From: an uncultured Bacteroidota bacterium
GTDB lineage: Bacteria; Bacteroidota; Bacteroidia; Flavobacteriales; Flavobacteriaceae
Length of the DNA stretch: 62,606 nt
Assembly: GCA_902598525.1 (NCBI GenBank)
Contig: CACKBZ010000006.1
Span: 1-62,606, forward strand
Direction: 5' to 3'
The notes beneath the pieces are model-generated. The model had not been told where the DNA came from. It made no database searches and saw nothing but the letters and a program-made list of their open reading frames with translations. A program made the translations under genes and the position numbers. Below are positions 9,801-16,931 of this stretch, one piece after another. Every line of letters starts with the position of its first letter. Position 1 is the stretch's first letter.

Positions 9801-11182
9801 GAAAGGCCATGGGTAAAAAAATATTTTCTTTAATTGAAAAGTTAAAGCCAAAGTTTATGAAAGGTGGACAAGAGAATGGATATACTATAGAGATTCTTGA
9901 AAAAATATGGAAAGATTGGGAGGCTTTTGCTTCATATGCATTTAATAAATCTCACTCAACATGTTACGCATTAATTGGATATCAAACTGCATTTCTAAAA
10001 GCAAACTATCCATCTGAATATATGGCAGCAGTATTATCAAATAACATGAATGATATAAAACAAGTAAGCTTTTTTATGGAAGAGTGCAAAAGAATGGGAG
10101 TAACAGTTTTGGGCCCTGACATTAATGAATCATTCTATAAGTTTAATGTAAACGATGATAAGGCAATTAGATTTGGAATGGGAGCTGTAAAAGGAGTAGG
10201 TAAAGGAGCTGTTGAGACTATTGTTAAAAACAGAAAAGATGGAAAATATGATGATATATTTGATTTTGCTAAAAGAATAGATTTAAGGCTTGCTAACAAA
10301 AAAACTTTTGAAAATCTAATTTTGGCAGGTGGTTTAGATTCATTTGAACTTAATAGGTCACAATATTTTAATATTGATACAGATGGATTAAGTTATATAG
10401 AAAAAGCTATAAAATTTGGATCTAAGTATCAAGAGACAATTAACTCATCTCAAATAAATCTTTTTGGTGATGATAGTCTAAATATATCATATAATTCTAC
10501 TATTCCAGAGTGTGAAGAATGGATTAACCTTGAAAGATTAAAAAAGGAGCGTGAAGTGGTTGGCATATACATTTCAGCACATCCACTAGATGATTATATA
10601 AGAGAGTTAAATAATTTCACTTCCACAGGGTTAACTACTTTAAATGATATAAATAAATTAATAAATAAAGACTTTTATGTTGGAGGAATTATTAATGAAG
10701 TAGAGCATCTTCAATCTAAAACTGGAAATGGATTTGCTGTCTTTTCTTTTGAAGATTTTAATGATCAATATAAGTTTAGGATTTTCGGTGAAGAATATTT
10801 GAAATTTAAACATCTTTTGGAAGAAAATAAAATTCTTAGGTTGAGATTAAATGTCAGAGAAGGTTGGGTTAATAAAGAAACTGGAAGAGTTGGAGATCCA
10901 AGAATTCAATTTTTAAATATTGAATTACTGGATGGTATTATTAATTCTAATTCAAAAAAAATTACACTTAAGGTTGACTCCAAATCAATAAATAATGATG
11001 ATATTCTTAAATTAAAATCTACACTTACAAAATATAAAGGATCTAGTCCAGTTTATTTTGATATTCATGATTCAAAAAATGAATTTAAGCTTAATATGAT
11101 CTCGGAAGATACTAAGGTTAACATATCAAAAGAACTACTTTTATCACTAGAGGAAGATGAATTTTTATATAAATTAAATTAA
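6863..11182 (+). CDS. dnaE: DNA polymerase III alpha subunit with N-terminal proofreading exonuclease
   Basis: Replicative polymerase of the chromosome. The 1439-residue protein begins with a DnaQ-type 3'-5' exonuclease: DTETTG at residues 6-11, GHNLNFDE near 100 and HNASADVEAT near 170 give the three exo motifs. A PHP domain follows (FAHLHAYTQF near 257). The polymerase palm has GPGRGSAAGS near 630 and the catalytic aspartates in PDIDIDFDD near 670. The finger, tau-binding and OB-fold regions complete the protein (KTGNGFAVFSFEDF near 1290). An epsilon-like domain fused to the N-terminus of DnaE is, to my knowledge, usual in flavobacteria, so polymerase and proofreader come as one chain. Its start is 68 bases from divergent metG. 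Confidence 0.97.
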   Translation: MFLIFDTETTGLPKKWSAPLTDFDNWPRAIQVAWQVHDKNGICISNQSFIIHPKGFSIPYDSEKIHGISTQLAKKIGVEIDFVLEKFSEDLNKSNFICGHNLNFDEKILGSEYLRINGQNPLQDFPKIDTCTEETAQICMLKGGRGRKFKLPTLQELYNHLFNEKFESAHNASADVEATALCLFQLLKNKKIHPASLSENDDVYINISDLDLKKVKVQGIDHLNLFEESRLLKLEEQKVKVDTISKHEELDQDFEFAHLHAYTQFSILQSTSKISDLLKQCIEFSHDAIAITDKSNLMGAFHFIKTLKNYNDNLQDGQKYIKPIIGCELNVCENHLDKSNKDNGYQMVFLAKNKNGFRNLSKLSSIANIEGFYYVPRIDKEILKNYSQDLIVLSGGLNGEISSRILNLGEENAEDSLKWWMDNFKDDFYLEIQNHKQENEDYIIPILKEFSSKYGVKLVATNNSFYTKKSEANAHDILLCVRDGEKQSVPIGKGRGFRYGLPNEEYYYKSKDEMLKIFNDIPESLYNISEIIKKVESFDLAREVLLPDFKVPKKFIQKDDFDNQKGQNLYLRHLTIEGVKNKYGEITKDLEERIDFELDVIAKTGYPGYFLIVQDFINAARDMKVSVGPGRGSAAGSVVAYALGITSIDPIKYNLLFERFLNPDRVSLPDIDIDFDDEGRNKVIEYVVDKYGSDQVAQIITYGRMAAKSSIRDTGRVLDLSLSEVDRISKLVPNMKLNDIFSMNDSDLKSELRTDEFSRVNELKKLYNSSDLSAETLQQASLLEGSLRNTGIHACGVIITPSNISEFVPITRARDSDFFVTQFDNSVVEDAGLLKMDFLGLKTLTIIKDTVKLIKYKYDVDLDPEKFELDDKKTYELFQRGETVGIFQYESPGMQKYLKDLKPTDFNDLIAMNALYRPGPLEYIPSYISRKNGSEPITYDIPEMEEILKETYGITVYQEQVMSLSQKISGFSKGEADLLRKAMGKKIFSLIEKLKPKFMKGGQENGYTIEILEKIWKDWEAFASYAFNKSHSTCYALIGYQTAFLKANYPSEYMAAVLSNNMNDIKQVSFFMEECKRMGVTVLGPDINESFYKFNVNDDKAIRFGMGAVKGVGKGAVETIVKNRKDGKYDDIFDFAKRIDLRLANKKTFENLILAGGLDSFELNRSQYFNIDTDGLSYIEKAIKFGSKYQETINSSQINLFGDDSLNISYNSTIPECEEWINLERLKKEREVVGIYISAHPLDDYIRELNNFTSTGLTTLNDINKLINKDFYVGGIINEVEHLQSKTGNGFAVFSFEDFNDQYKFRIFGEEYLKFKHLLEENKILRLRLNVREGWVNKETGRVGDPRIQFLNIELLDGIINSNSKKITLKVDSKSINNDDILKLKSTLTKYKGSSPVYFDIHDSKNEFKLNMISEDTKVNISKELLLSLEEDEFLYKLN

Positions 11183-11213
11183 CTCAAATTGTTTTTCTTT
11201 GAAGAATAAATAT

Positions 11214-11221
11214 TAGATTTG
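11214..11221 (+). promoter_or_regulatory. -7 promoter element for trxA (TAGATTTG)
   Basis: TAGATTTG matches the Bacteroidota -7 consensus TAnnTTTG. An ATTG at 11188-11191 could serve as a -33 box, although the 22-base spacer is slightly long. Transcription would start near 11226. That lies downstream of the TTG at 11219 and upstream of the ATG at 11240, which supports the ATG as the trxA start. Confidence 0.5.
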
Positions 11222-11239
11222 CTGCTTAAATTAAATATT

Positions 11240-11557
11240 ATGGCATTAGAATTAAACGACTCAATTTTTGAAGAAAAAGTTTTAAAATCAGATAAACCAG
11301 TACTTGTTGATTTTTGGGCTGAATGGTGTGGTCCATGTAGGATGGTTGGTCCTATCATTGATGAATTAAGTAAAGATTTTGAAGGAAAGGCTGTTGTTGG
11401 AAAAATTGATGTTGATTCGAATCAAGAATTTGCTGCAAAGTACGGTGTCAGAAATATTCCTACTGTCCTATTATTTAAAGATGGAGAATTAGTTTCAAGA
11501 CAAGTAGGTGTTGCTCCAAAAAAAACATATGAAGATGCAATTAATGCAGCTTTATAA
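11240..11557 (+). CDS. trxA: thioredoxin
   Basis: Small cytoplasmic dithiol-disulfide oxidoreductase, reduced by thioredoxin reductase (a trxB gene lies at 51199-52122). With the ATG at 11240 the protein has 105 residues, the normal thioredoxin length. The active site WCGPC is at residues 29-33, and the cis-proline stretch RNIPTVLLF is present. A TTG start at 11219 would add seven residues but falls inside the likely promoter, so I rejected it. The gene stands alone between dnaE and tRNA-Asp. Confidence 0.96.
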   Translation: MALELNDSIFEEKVLKSDKPVLVDFWAEWCGPCRMVGPIIDELSKDFEGKAVVGKIDVDSNQEFAAKYGVRNIPTVLLFKDGELVSRQVGVAPKKTYEDAINAAL

Positions 11558-11568
11558 TTCAAAATAAT

Positions 11569-11576
11569 TATATTTG
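11569..11576 (+). promoter_or_regulatory. -7 promoter element for tRNA-Asp (TATATTTG)
   Basis: TATATTTG fits the Bacteroidota -7 consensus TAnnTTTG and ends 10 bases before the mature tRNA-Asp 5' end. The same octamer sits at nearly the same distance before tRNA-Phe in this window. No convincing -33 box is visible. Confidence 0.6.
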
Positions 11577-11586
11577 CAACCGTTTT

Positions 11587-11660
11587 GGTCTGGTAGTTCA
11601 GTTGGTTAGAATATCTGCCTGTCACGCAGGGGGTCGCGGGTTCGAGTCCCGTCCAGACCG
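11587..11660 (+). tRNA. tRNA-Asp (anticodon GTC)
   Basis: A 74-base cloverleaf. The acceptor stem GGTCTGG pairs with CCAGACC at the 3' end, with a G discriminator at 11660. The D-arm contains AGTTCAGTTGGTTAGA. The anticodon GTC is at 11621-11623 in the loop CTGTCAC, and the T-arm has GGTTCGAGTCC. CCA is not encoded. A terminator follows within a few bases. Confidence 0.97.
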
Positions 11661-11663
11661 CAT

Positions 11664-11693
11664 AAAAAAGCTCTTTTAAAGAGCTTTTTTTTT
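11664..11693 (+). terminator. intrinsic terminator after tRNA-Asp
   Basis: An inverted repeat, AAAAAGCTCTTT paired with AAAGAGCTTTTT, is followed by an uninterrupted T tract. It directly follows the tRNA-Asp gene and ends about 12 bases before the ATG of the PBP4-like gene. Confidence 0.85.
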
Positions 11694-11704
11694 AACTTGT
11701 TACA

Positions 11705-12934
11705 ATGAAAAAAATAATCCTTCTAATATTTTTCTCCTCAAGTTTATTTTCTCAGATATCTAGTAAAAAAATTGATAAATGGATATCTAGTAATGATGAT
11801 TTAAATGGAAGTGTTGTATCTATTGCAATAAAAAGGATAGATAAGGAGAAAAAGATTGTTGGGTCAGGAATTGATACTTATATGACTCCAGCTTCAAATG
11901 TTAAAATTTCAACAGTGCTGGGTTCAATATATTATGGGGACTCTATACCAATTATAAATTATAAAGTTTTAAATGATACATTGAAAGTTTCACCAACAGG
12001 TTATCCATTGCTTTCACATCCAAAATATATAGATAAAGATTTAGCAAAATTTATAAAGGGATTTAAACACATAATATATCATGTTCCAAAAATTGATCTT
12101 AATAAATATGGACCAGGTTGGGCCTGGGATGATTATAATAGTTATTACCAAGCTGAACGATCAGAGATGCCGATTTATGGAAATGTAGTACAAATAATAA
12201 AAAATTCTAACGGAGAAATTGAGATTACTCCTAACATATATAAAATTATCTTTGATTTTGAACAAAAGAATAAAATACTCAGATCAGAAACAGAGAATAA
12301 ATTTTTTATAAATCCTTCCTTAATAAAATTTGGAGATACAATATATTCTCCATTTATAACATCAATAAAAAATACCACTAGCTTACTTGAAAATGCTCTT
12401 GAAAAAACAGTTGAACTCAATAAGAATAAATTAAAAGATTACAATGTGCTTAACAGTAGCCAGGTTGATGATATATACTCTGCTATACTCAAAGATTCTG
12501 ATAATTTAATTTCAGAAAGTATAGCTGCAAATATTTCTCTTCGATTAAATGACACTATTTCAGTAGATAAAGGGGTAAGATTAATTCAAAATATATCAAA
12601 ACAAAAAGAATTATTTGATGGATCTGGGTTGTCAAGATATAATTTAGTCACACCTAAATCAGTAGTCTCATCTTTACACGATATTTATAACTTAATTGGA
12701 TTTGATAGAATAAAAAAGATATTTCCTGAGAACTATATAATTCAAAATGAAAAACATTTTGTTTGGGGAAAAACTGGGACTCTTAGAAATAATCACAACT
12801 ATTCTGGCTATATAGTTACTGATAAAAACAGAAGATATATTTTTAGTATAATGATTAATCATTTTACTAATGATTTGAGTAAAATAAAAGGGGCAATAGT
12901 TGACTTTTTAACTTATTTAAAGTCAAATTCATAA
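11705..12934 (+). CDS. dacB: D-alanyl-D-alanine carboxypeptidase/endopeptidase, PBP4 family (peptidase S13)
   Basis: Exported penicillin-binding hydrolase that trims or cross-cuts peptidoglycan peptides. A signal peptide (about residues 1-16, ending LFSQ) is followed by the three active-site motifs of the family: SNVK (Ser64 to Lys67, in PASNVKIST), SDN at 265-267 and KTGT at 356-359. At 409 residues it is shorter than typical S13 members (about 450-500), so the inserted domain between the first two motifs is probably reduced. The ATG lies directly after the tRNA-Asp terminator, with little room for a separate promoter. A hairpin terminator follows. Confidence 0.88.
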   Translation: MKKIILLIFFSSSLFSQISSKKIDKWISSNDDLNGSVVSIAIKRIDKEKKIVGSGIDTYMTPASNVKISTVLGSIYYGDSIPIINYKVLNDTLKVSPTGYPLLSHPKYIDKDLAKFIKGFKHIIYHVPKIDLNKYGPGWAWDDYNSYYQAERSEMPIYGNVVQIIKNSNGEIEITPNIYKIIFDFEQKNKILRSETENKFFINPSLIKFGDTIYSPFITSIKNTTSLLENALEKTVELNKNKLKDYNVLNSSQVDDIYSAILKDSDNLISESIAANISLRLNDTISVDKGVRLIQNISKQKELFDGSGLSRYNLVTPKSVVSSLHDIYNLIGFDRIKKIFPENYIIQNEKHFVWGKTGTLRNNHNYSGYIVTDKNRRYIFSIMINHFTNDLSKIKGAIVDFLTYLKSNS

Positions 12935-12941
12935 AATTGAT

Positions 12942-12949
12942 TAAATTTG
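12942..12949 (+). promoter_or_regulatory. possible -7 element (TAAATTTG) downstream of dacB
   Basis: TAAATTTG matches the TAnnTTTG consensus and lies just after the dacB stop codon. If used, it would drive a transcript of about 50 bases ending at the hairpin at 12980-13007. No good -33 box is seen, so this is tentative. Confidence 0.3.
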
Positions 12950-12979
12950 CATGTTGTGTGTTGCTAAAGGCAACTAAAT

Positions 12980-13007
12980 AAGCTTTCCAATTGGGGGGCT
13001 TTTTTTA
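12980..13007 (+). terminator. intrinsic terminator after dacB
   Basis: A stem of AAGCTTTCC with GGGGGGCTT (including G-U pairs in RNA) around an AATT loop, followed by a T tract. The T tract overlaps the stop codon of convergent rmuC. A second small hairpin (GTTGC and GCAAC around TAAAG) precedes it. Confidence 0.7.
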
Positions 13008-14066
13008 TTCCTCTAATACTGGTTTGTCAATGTTTTCAATCTCTATACCAATAGAAGATCGATTTGAGGTTAACTTAGTTATATCCTTATCAATTTTTTT
13101 AAACTCTTTGTTTGTTACGTTGTATTGATTTACAACAGTGCTAATACTATTTCCAAGTTTTTCATGATACGTTAAGTAGGCATTTAAATGGTTTCCAAGT
13201 TTTTCAATATTCATTTGAATCTCATTAATTGACTCTTCAACTTTCATATTATTTAAGGCTTTATTTGTAACCTGAAGCATCGGGAATAAACTCATCGGTG
13301 ATACGATCATTACCTTTTTTTGATATGCATACGATACAAGATCTCTTTGATTAATTTTTAGTGAACCCACCTTATTATTAAGAAGATCTTGATAGAGACC
13401 GTCAGCTGGAATGAACATATACGAATAGTCAACGGTGCCCTCGTTCGGCCTAATATATTTTGCAGTTTCATCAATCCTATTTTTGATATCATTTTTGAAT
13501 TTTTTCTCCAGATCATTTAATTTATCTGTATCTATCTCATCACTTTCTATCATTTTGTTATAGTTATCAAGAGAGAATTTAGCATCTATTGGTATAATAA
13601 AGTCTCCAACTTTAATTACTGCATCAACTGCCTCACCATTATTAAAAGAATACTGCATCTGGAAAAGCTCAGGAGGTAAAACATTGGCAAGTAAGTTTTC
13701 AAGTTGTATTTCTCCTAGAATACCTCTTTGTTTTTGATTTCCTAGAATTTTTTCAAGTGTTTTCATTTGATTAGCAAATGTTAATACTTGTTCATTTGTC
13801 CCCTTTATCTTTTCAAGTTCCTTTGTCAGCTTATTAATTGTTTCAGAAAAACGCACTTCCATATTTTTCTGATCTTGTTTTGAATCTTGTAGTTGTTTAT
13901 TTAAGTTTTCAGCAGATGTTAATTTGAATGCTTCAATAAAAGATTCAAGCTTAGACTCAAGCTCTTTACTATTTTCTTGTGAGTTCTTATTAATTTGTTT
14001 TTTTATAAAAAAATAAAGCCCAAAAACAGATGCAGCAAGAATTATTGAAGTAAATAAATATTCCAT
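13005..14066 (-). CDS. rmuC: DNA recombination protein RmuC
   Basis: A predicted membrane-anchored nuclease-fold protein that limits DNA rearrangements; its biochemical role is poorly defined. There is one N-terminal membrane helix (about residues 4-21), then a long coiled coil rich in Lys, Glu and Gln (about 25-110). The conserved RmuC domain follows, with GNQKQRGILGEIQLENLL, the nuclease-like segment IPIDAKFSLDNY and YMFIPADGLYQDLL. At 353 residues it is shorter than many RmuC proteins, mainly in the coiled coil. It converges on dacB. Confidence 0.93.
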   Translation of the reverse strand: MEYLFTSIILAASVFGLYFFIKKQINKNSQENSKELESKLESFIEAFKLTSAENLNKQLQDSKQDQKNMEVRFSETINKLTKELEKIKGTNEQVLTFANQMKTLEKILGNQKQRGILGEIQLENLLANVLPPELFQMQYSFNNGEAVDAVIKVGDFIIPIDAKFSLDNYNKMIESDEIDTDKLNDLEKKFKNDIKNRIDETAKYIRPNEGTVDYSYMFIPADGLYQDLLNNKVGSLKINQRDLVSYAYQKKVMIVSPMSLFPMLQVTNKALNNMKVEESINEIQMNIEKLGNHLNAYLTYHEKLGNSISTVVNQYNVTNKEFKKIDKDITKLTSNRSSIGIEIENIDKPVLEE

Positions 14067-14110
14067 TACCTAAATTTAATCAAAAGACAATTACTAAAAT
14101 AGTATTTAAA

Positions 14111-14138
14111 AAAAAACCCTCAATAAAGAGGGTTTTTT
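14111..14138 (-). terminator. intrinsic terminator of the GC-rich lipoprotein gene
   Basis: AAAAAACCCTC pairs with GAGGGTTTTTT around a six-base loop, with a T tract on the minus-strand transcript. It lies 20 bases past the stop codon at 14158 and before rmuC, so the lipoprotein gene is separated from rmuC. Confidence 0.85.
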
Positions 14139-14157
14139 ATATAAACAAAAGTTTTAC

Positions 14158-14802
14158 TTACTGTGGAGCAGATTCAGGTTGATAATCGTAATAACCTGCC
14201 ATTGGGTACATTACATGTGCATATATGGTTCCTCCAAACATTACGTATGGCGCACCAGATGTAAAGTCAGTAGTCATCCCATCCAAAGTTGCAGGATCTG
14301 CAGGCATTCTCATTAGATGAGGACCTGACTCAATCCATTGACCTTCTGTAGATTCTCCCTCAGTCATTACACCGGCCATTGTATTATCTTCTCCCATATC
14401 TCCGTGTAACATCCATGCATATCCATCTTTATCCATAACAGGAACTTCTCCTGCAAAATATGCACCAATCCATTTGAAAACTTCTGCATCTCCACAAAGA
14501 GGCATTGCCTCATGAGCATCTACCCATCCATTCTCTGGATCAGATTGTCCTCTAGGATTTGCTGGTAAACAAGTCCATTCATTGGACCCTTCTCTTAGAA
14601 GGTTTCCTCCCATAGCAGGAGGACCATCATAAACTGTTGCATTAGCAGCAATATATGCTGGAGCAGCAGTGGAATATGCCCAGATCTGCCACTCTGCAGA
14701 TGTATGAGGAGCATCCGGCTCACCAGTTGAACTTGCATTTTCAGCTGGCATTTCACAGCCAATAATTAAAGTTATTGCTAATAGTGAATATATATATTTC
14801 AT
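14158..14802 (-). CDS. hypothetical lipoprotein, GC-richer than its neighbours
   Basis: A 214-residue predicted lipoprotein. The start at 14802 gives MKYIYSLLAITLIIGC, a clean signal ending at a lipobox cysteine; an upstream start at 14850 would precede a non-signal stretch. The mature part is rich in Gly, Ala, Pro, Met and Trp. It contains the pattern NLLREGSNEWTCLPANP ... GPHLMRMPADPATLDGM ... PYVMFGGTIYAHVMYPM, which I recall from a family of uncharacterised exported proteins in proteobacteria and marine bacteria. Two cysteines (in EWTCLP and MPLCGD) may form a disulfide. Base composition is clearly higher in G+C: two 60-base lines counted by eye hold 26 and 27 G+C, against 14 in the first line of the window. 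It has its own promoter and terminator. The function is unknown. Confidence 0.85.
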   Translation of the reverse strand: MKYIYSLLAITLIIGCEMPAENASSTGEPDAPHTSAEWQIWAYSTAAPAYIAANATVYDGPPAMGGNLLREGSNEWTCLPANPRGQSDPENGWVDAHEAMPLCGDAEVFKWIGAYFAGEVPVMDKDGYAWMLHGDMGEDNTMAGVMTEGESTEGQWIESGPHLMRMPADPATLDGMTTDFTSGAPYVMFGGTIYAHVMYPMAGYYDYQPESAPQ

Positions 14803-14819
14803 AATATTTTTATTTTCAA

Positions 14820-14851
14820 TAAATCTAAAGAAAAAGGGCCAAGAGACCAAA
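14820..14851 (-). promoter_or_regulatory. promoter of the GC-rich lipoprotein gene (TTTG-N20-TAGATTTA)
   Basis: On the minus strand TTTG (14851-14848) is followed after 20 bases by TAGATTTA (14827-14820), close to the Bacteroidota consensus TTTG-N19-TAnnTTTG. The element lies inside the end of cruF and predicts a start about 12 bases before the ATG at 14802. It would make the lipoprotein independent of the carotenoid operon. Confidence 0.55.
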
Positions 14852-15466
14852 AAATAAGAAATGTATTATAAGAATATTTATGGAGACCATATACTCCTTT
14901 TTAATATTAGATTGATAAATGAAGTGAAATAAAACGGAGAAGATAAACCACCATAAATAATTTGAAAATGGAACTGGATGATTTGCAAACTCCCAATAAT
15001 CAAGTTTAGGTGCACTAATCTCAATTAATAGATCTAACAGAATCATTATAGTCGACCCAGCTAGAACCCTTAACATAATTGACCTTGGGAAAACTTTATG
15101 AGCAAAGTTTCCAGTTAAAATTATCAATAAAACCCAATTAAAACCAATTACTATAGGTACATCAAATATCTTAATACCTAAATTGTCTCCATATTGATAG
15201 TCACCGAAAAAAATTGAAAAATTTACTCCTATAATCTCTACAGTCAATCCCAATAAAAAAATTAAAAACAATTTTATTATGAACTTTTTATCAGTAGAGT
15301 TATTTATTACTAATAAAAATAAAGTCATTGTTAGGACATATGGTGAGGATGAAAGAAAGAACTCTTTTTGATCAGATAATATTCCAAAAAATCCACTAAT
15401 ATTTATTAGCCAAACAATAAAAATTGAAAAATTTCTCAATTCTTTATTATCAAGTAACTTTAACAT
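14825..15466 (-). CDS. cruF: carotenoid 1,2-hydratase-type membrane protein, CruF/DUF422 family
   Basis: An integral membrane protein of 213 residues with about seven hydrophobic helices. The segments VEIIGVNFSIFFGDYQYGD, GFNWVLL and DYWEFANHPVPFSNYLWW are characteristic of the CruF/bacterioruberin-type hydratase family, which adds water across the C1,2 double bond of an acyclic carotenoid end. The start is one base after the stop of crtD, so the genes are co-transcribed. With crtD beside it, hydration followed by 3,4-desaturation is the expected pathway, as in myxol- or saproxanthin-type pigments. The substrate cannot be read from the sequence. Confidence 0.85.
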   Translation of the reverse strand: MLKLLDNKELRNFSIFIVWLINISGFFGILSDQKEFFLSSSPYVLTMTLFLLVINNSTDKKFIIKLFLIFLLGLTVEIIGVNFSIFFGDYQYGDNLGIKIFDVPIVIGFNWVLLIILTGNFAHKVFPRSIMLRVLAGSTIMILLDLLIEISAPKLDYWEFANHPVPFSNYLWWFIFSVLFHFIYQSNIKKEYMVSINILIIHFLFFGLLALFL

Positions 15467-15467
15467 A

Positions 15468-16931
15468 TTAGTTTATTAAATCTGAAACAATTTTTGCTGA
15501 ATTTAAACAAAGCGGTATTCCTCCACCAGGATGAACACTTCCACCACAAAAGTACAAGTTATTTATATTTTTTGAAAAATTAGGATGCCTAATAAAGGCA
15601 GATTGTAATGAGTTGCTCGAACTCCCATATAATGATCCAAATTTAGAAAGTGTCTCAGTCTCAATATCAATCGGAGTTAATATTTTTTCACCAACTATAT
15701 TACTTTCAATATCAACTTCTAAAGTTGAATTTATCTTTTTAATAATATTATTTCTTAAGGTCTTTTTAATCTTTTTCCAATCTTGCCCGCTATCAAATGG
15801 AGAATTTATCAGTATAAACCAATTCTCACATCCAGTTGGTGCATCTTCTTTTACAATTTTTGATGTTGAGCAGATATATACAGTTGGGTCGTCATAAATT
15901 GATTTTTTATTGAATATATAATCGAACTCTTCTTTCTGGTTCCTACTAAATATTATATTATGGACATTAATTTTTGAGAAAGATTTATTCATATTCCAAT
16001 AAAAAACAACTGCTGAGCTTGAGGGTTGGTAATTTTTGATGAAAAAAGGCTTTTTATATCCTTTTAAAAGTCTATCGTAGGTCAAGTTAATATCCATATT
16101 GGAGATTATGATATCTGCTTTATGATTTACTTTATTTATTGATACACCAACTGCAGACTTATTTTTAATTATAATACTATCAATCTGTGAATTAAAATAA
16201 AATTTCACACCAAGATCAATTGCCAGATTATATAAAGAGTATGAGATATCAGATATGCCTTTTTTTGGCATAAAAACTCCAAGGCCGTGCTCTAAATGTT
16301 GAATAATTGACATTATTCCAGAGGTCAAATATGGGCTTGATCCATTATAAGTTGCGAATCTATTGAATAATTGGATTAATTTTTCGTCTCTAAAATATCT
16401 TCTATTCAAAGAGTTTAAACTGATAAATATATTTAAATGCAGAAAATTTAAAATTGCTTTTACTGAATCCAGTGATAAGTATGTTGAAATTTTATGGAGT
16501 GATTTTTCTAAAAATATTTTTTTTACCAGATTGAATTTTTTCTTCGAATTAACAATGTATTCTTCAATGTTATTTTCCTGTTTATTAAACTTCTTGTGAA
16601 CTTCATTAATAAACTTTTGACTATCAGAATATGCATTAAAAATATGACCATCATCCCAAAAATATTTACAAGCTATATCAAGCCTATCATACTTGAAATA
16701 TTTATTAGTTTTTACCCCTGCATCTTCAAATATGTCTTCCACAAGATTTGGCATTGTAAATAACTTTGGCCCAAAATCATGTCTAAAATCACCGAGATAA
16801 AAATCACTTAGTTTTCCCCCTACATTCTTGTTCTTTTCATAGACCTCAACATTATATCCTTTAGACTTTAATCTAATTGAAGCAGCAAGACCAGCAATTC
16901 CTGAACCAATAATTATAACCTTCTTTTTCAA
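15468..16931 (-). CDS. crtD: 1-hydroxycarotenoid 3,4-desaturase-type CrtI-family enzyme (CrtD)
   Basis: FAD-dependent desaturase of the CrtI superfamily, 487 residues. The N-terminus has IIIGSGIAGLAASIRL with the usual downstream acid (VEVYEKN), then FRHDFGPKLFTMPNLVEDIF, which separates it from true CrtI. The C-terminus has FCGGSVHPGGGIPLCLNSAK. It lies between a CrtA-like and a CruF-like gene, so it most likely desaturates the 3,4 bond after CruF hydration. The start codon is TTG at 16931. It overlaps the crtA stop as TTGA, and starting there gives exactly the family N-terminus (KKKVIIIGSG). Confidence 0.87.
   Translation of the reverse strand: MKKKVIIIGSGIAGLAASIRLKSKGYNVEVYEKNKNVGGKLSDFYLGDFRHDFGPKLFTMPNLVEDIFEDAGVKTNKYFKYDRLDIACKYFWDDGHIFNAYSDSQKFINEVHKKFNKQENNIEEYIVNSKKKFNLVKKIFLEKSLHKISTYLSLDSVKAILNFLHLNIFISLNSLNRRYFRDEKLIQLFNRFATYNGSSPYLTSGIMSIIQHLEHGLGVFMPKKGISDISYSLYNLAIDLGVKFYFNSQIDSIIIKNKSAVGVSINKVNHKADIIISNMDINLTYDRLLKGYKKPFFIKNYQPSSSAVVFYWNMNKSFSKINVHNIIFSRNQKEEFDYIFNKKSIYDDPTVYICSTSKIVKEDAPTGCENWFILINSPFDSGQDWKKIKKTLRNNIIKKINSTLEVDIESNIVGEKILTPIDIETETLSKFGSLYGSSSNSLQSAFIRHPNFSKNINNLYFCGGSVHPGGGIPLCLNSAKIVSDLIN

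Noticed and set aside
6863-11182. DnaE-exonuclease fusion as a novel architecture
   Set aside because: An N-terminal proofreading domain on DnaE is, to my knowledge, ordinary in flavobacteria.
11219-11239. Longer thioredoxin from a TTG at 11219
   Set aside because: The TTG lies inside the probable -7 element, and the ATG at 11240 gives the normal 105-residue protein.
14803-14850. Upstream start of the GC-rich lipoprotein
   Set aside because: It would bury the lipoprotein signal behind 16 extra residues and overlaps cruF and the promoter.
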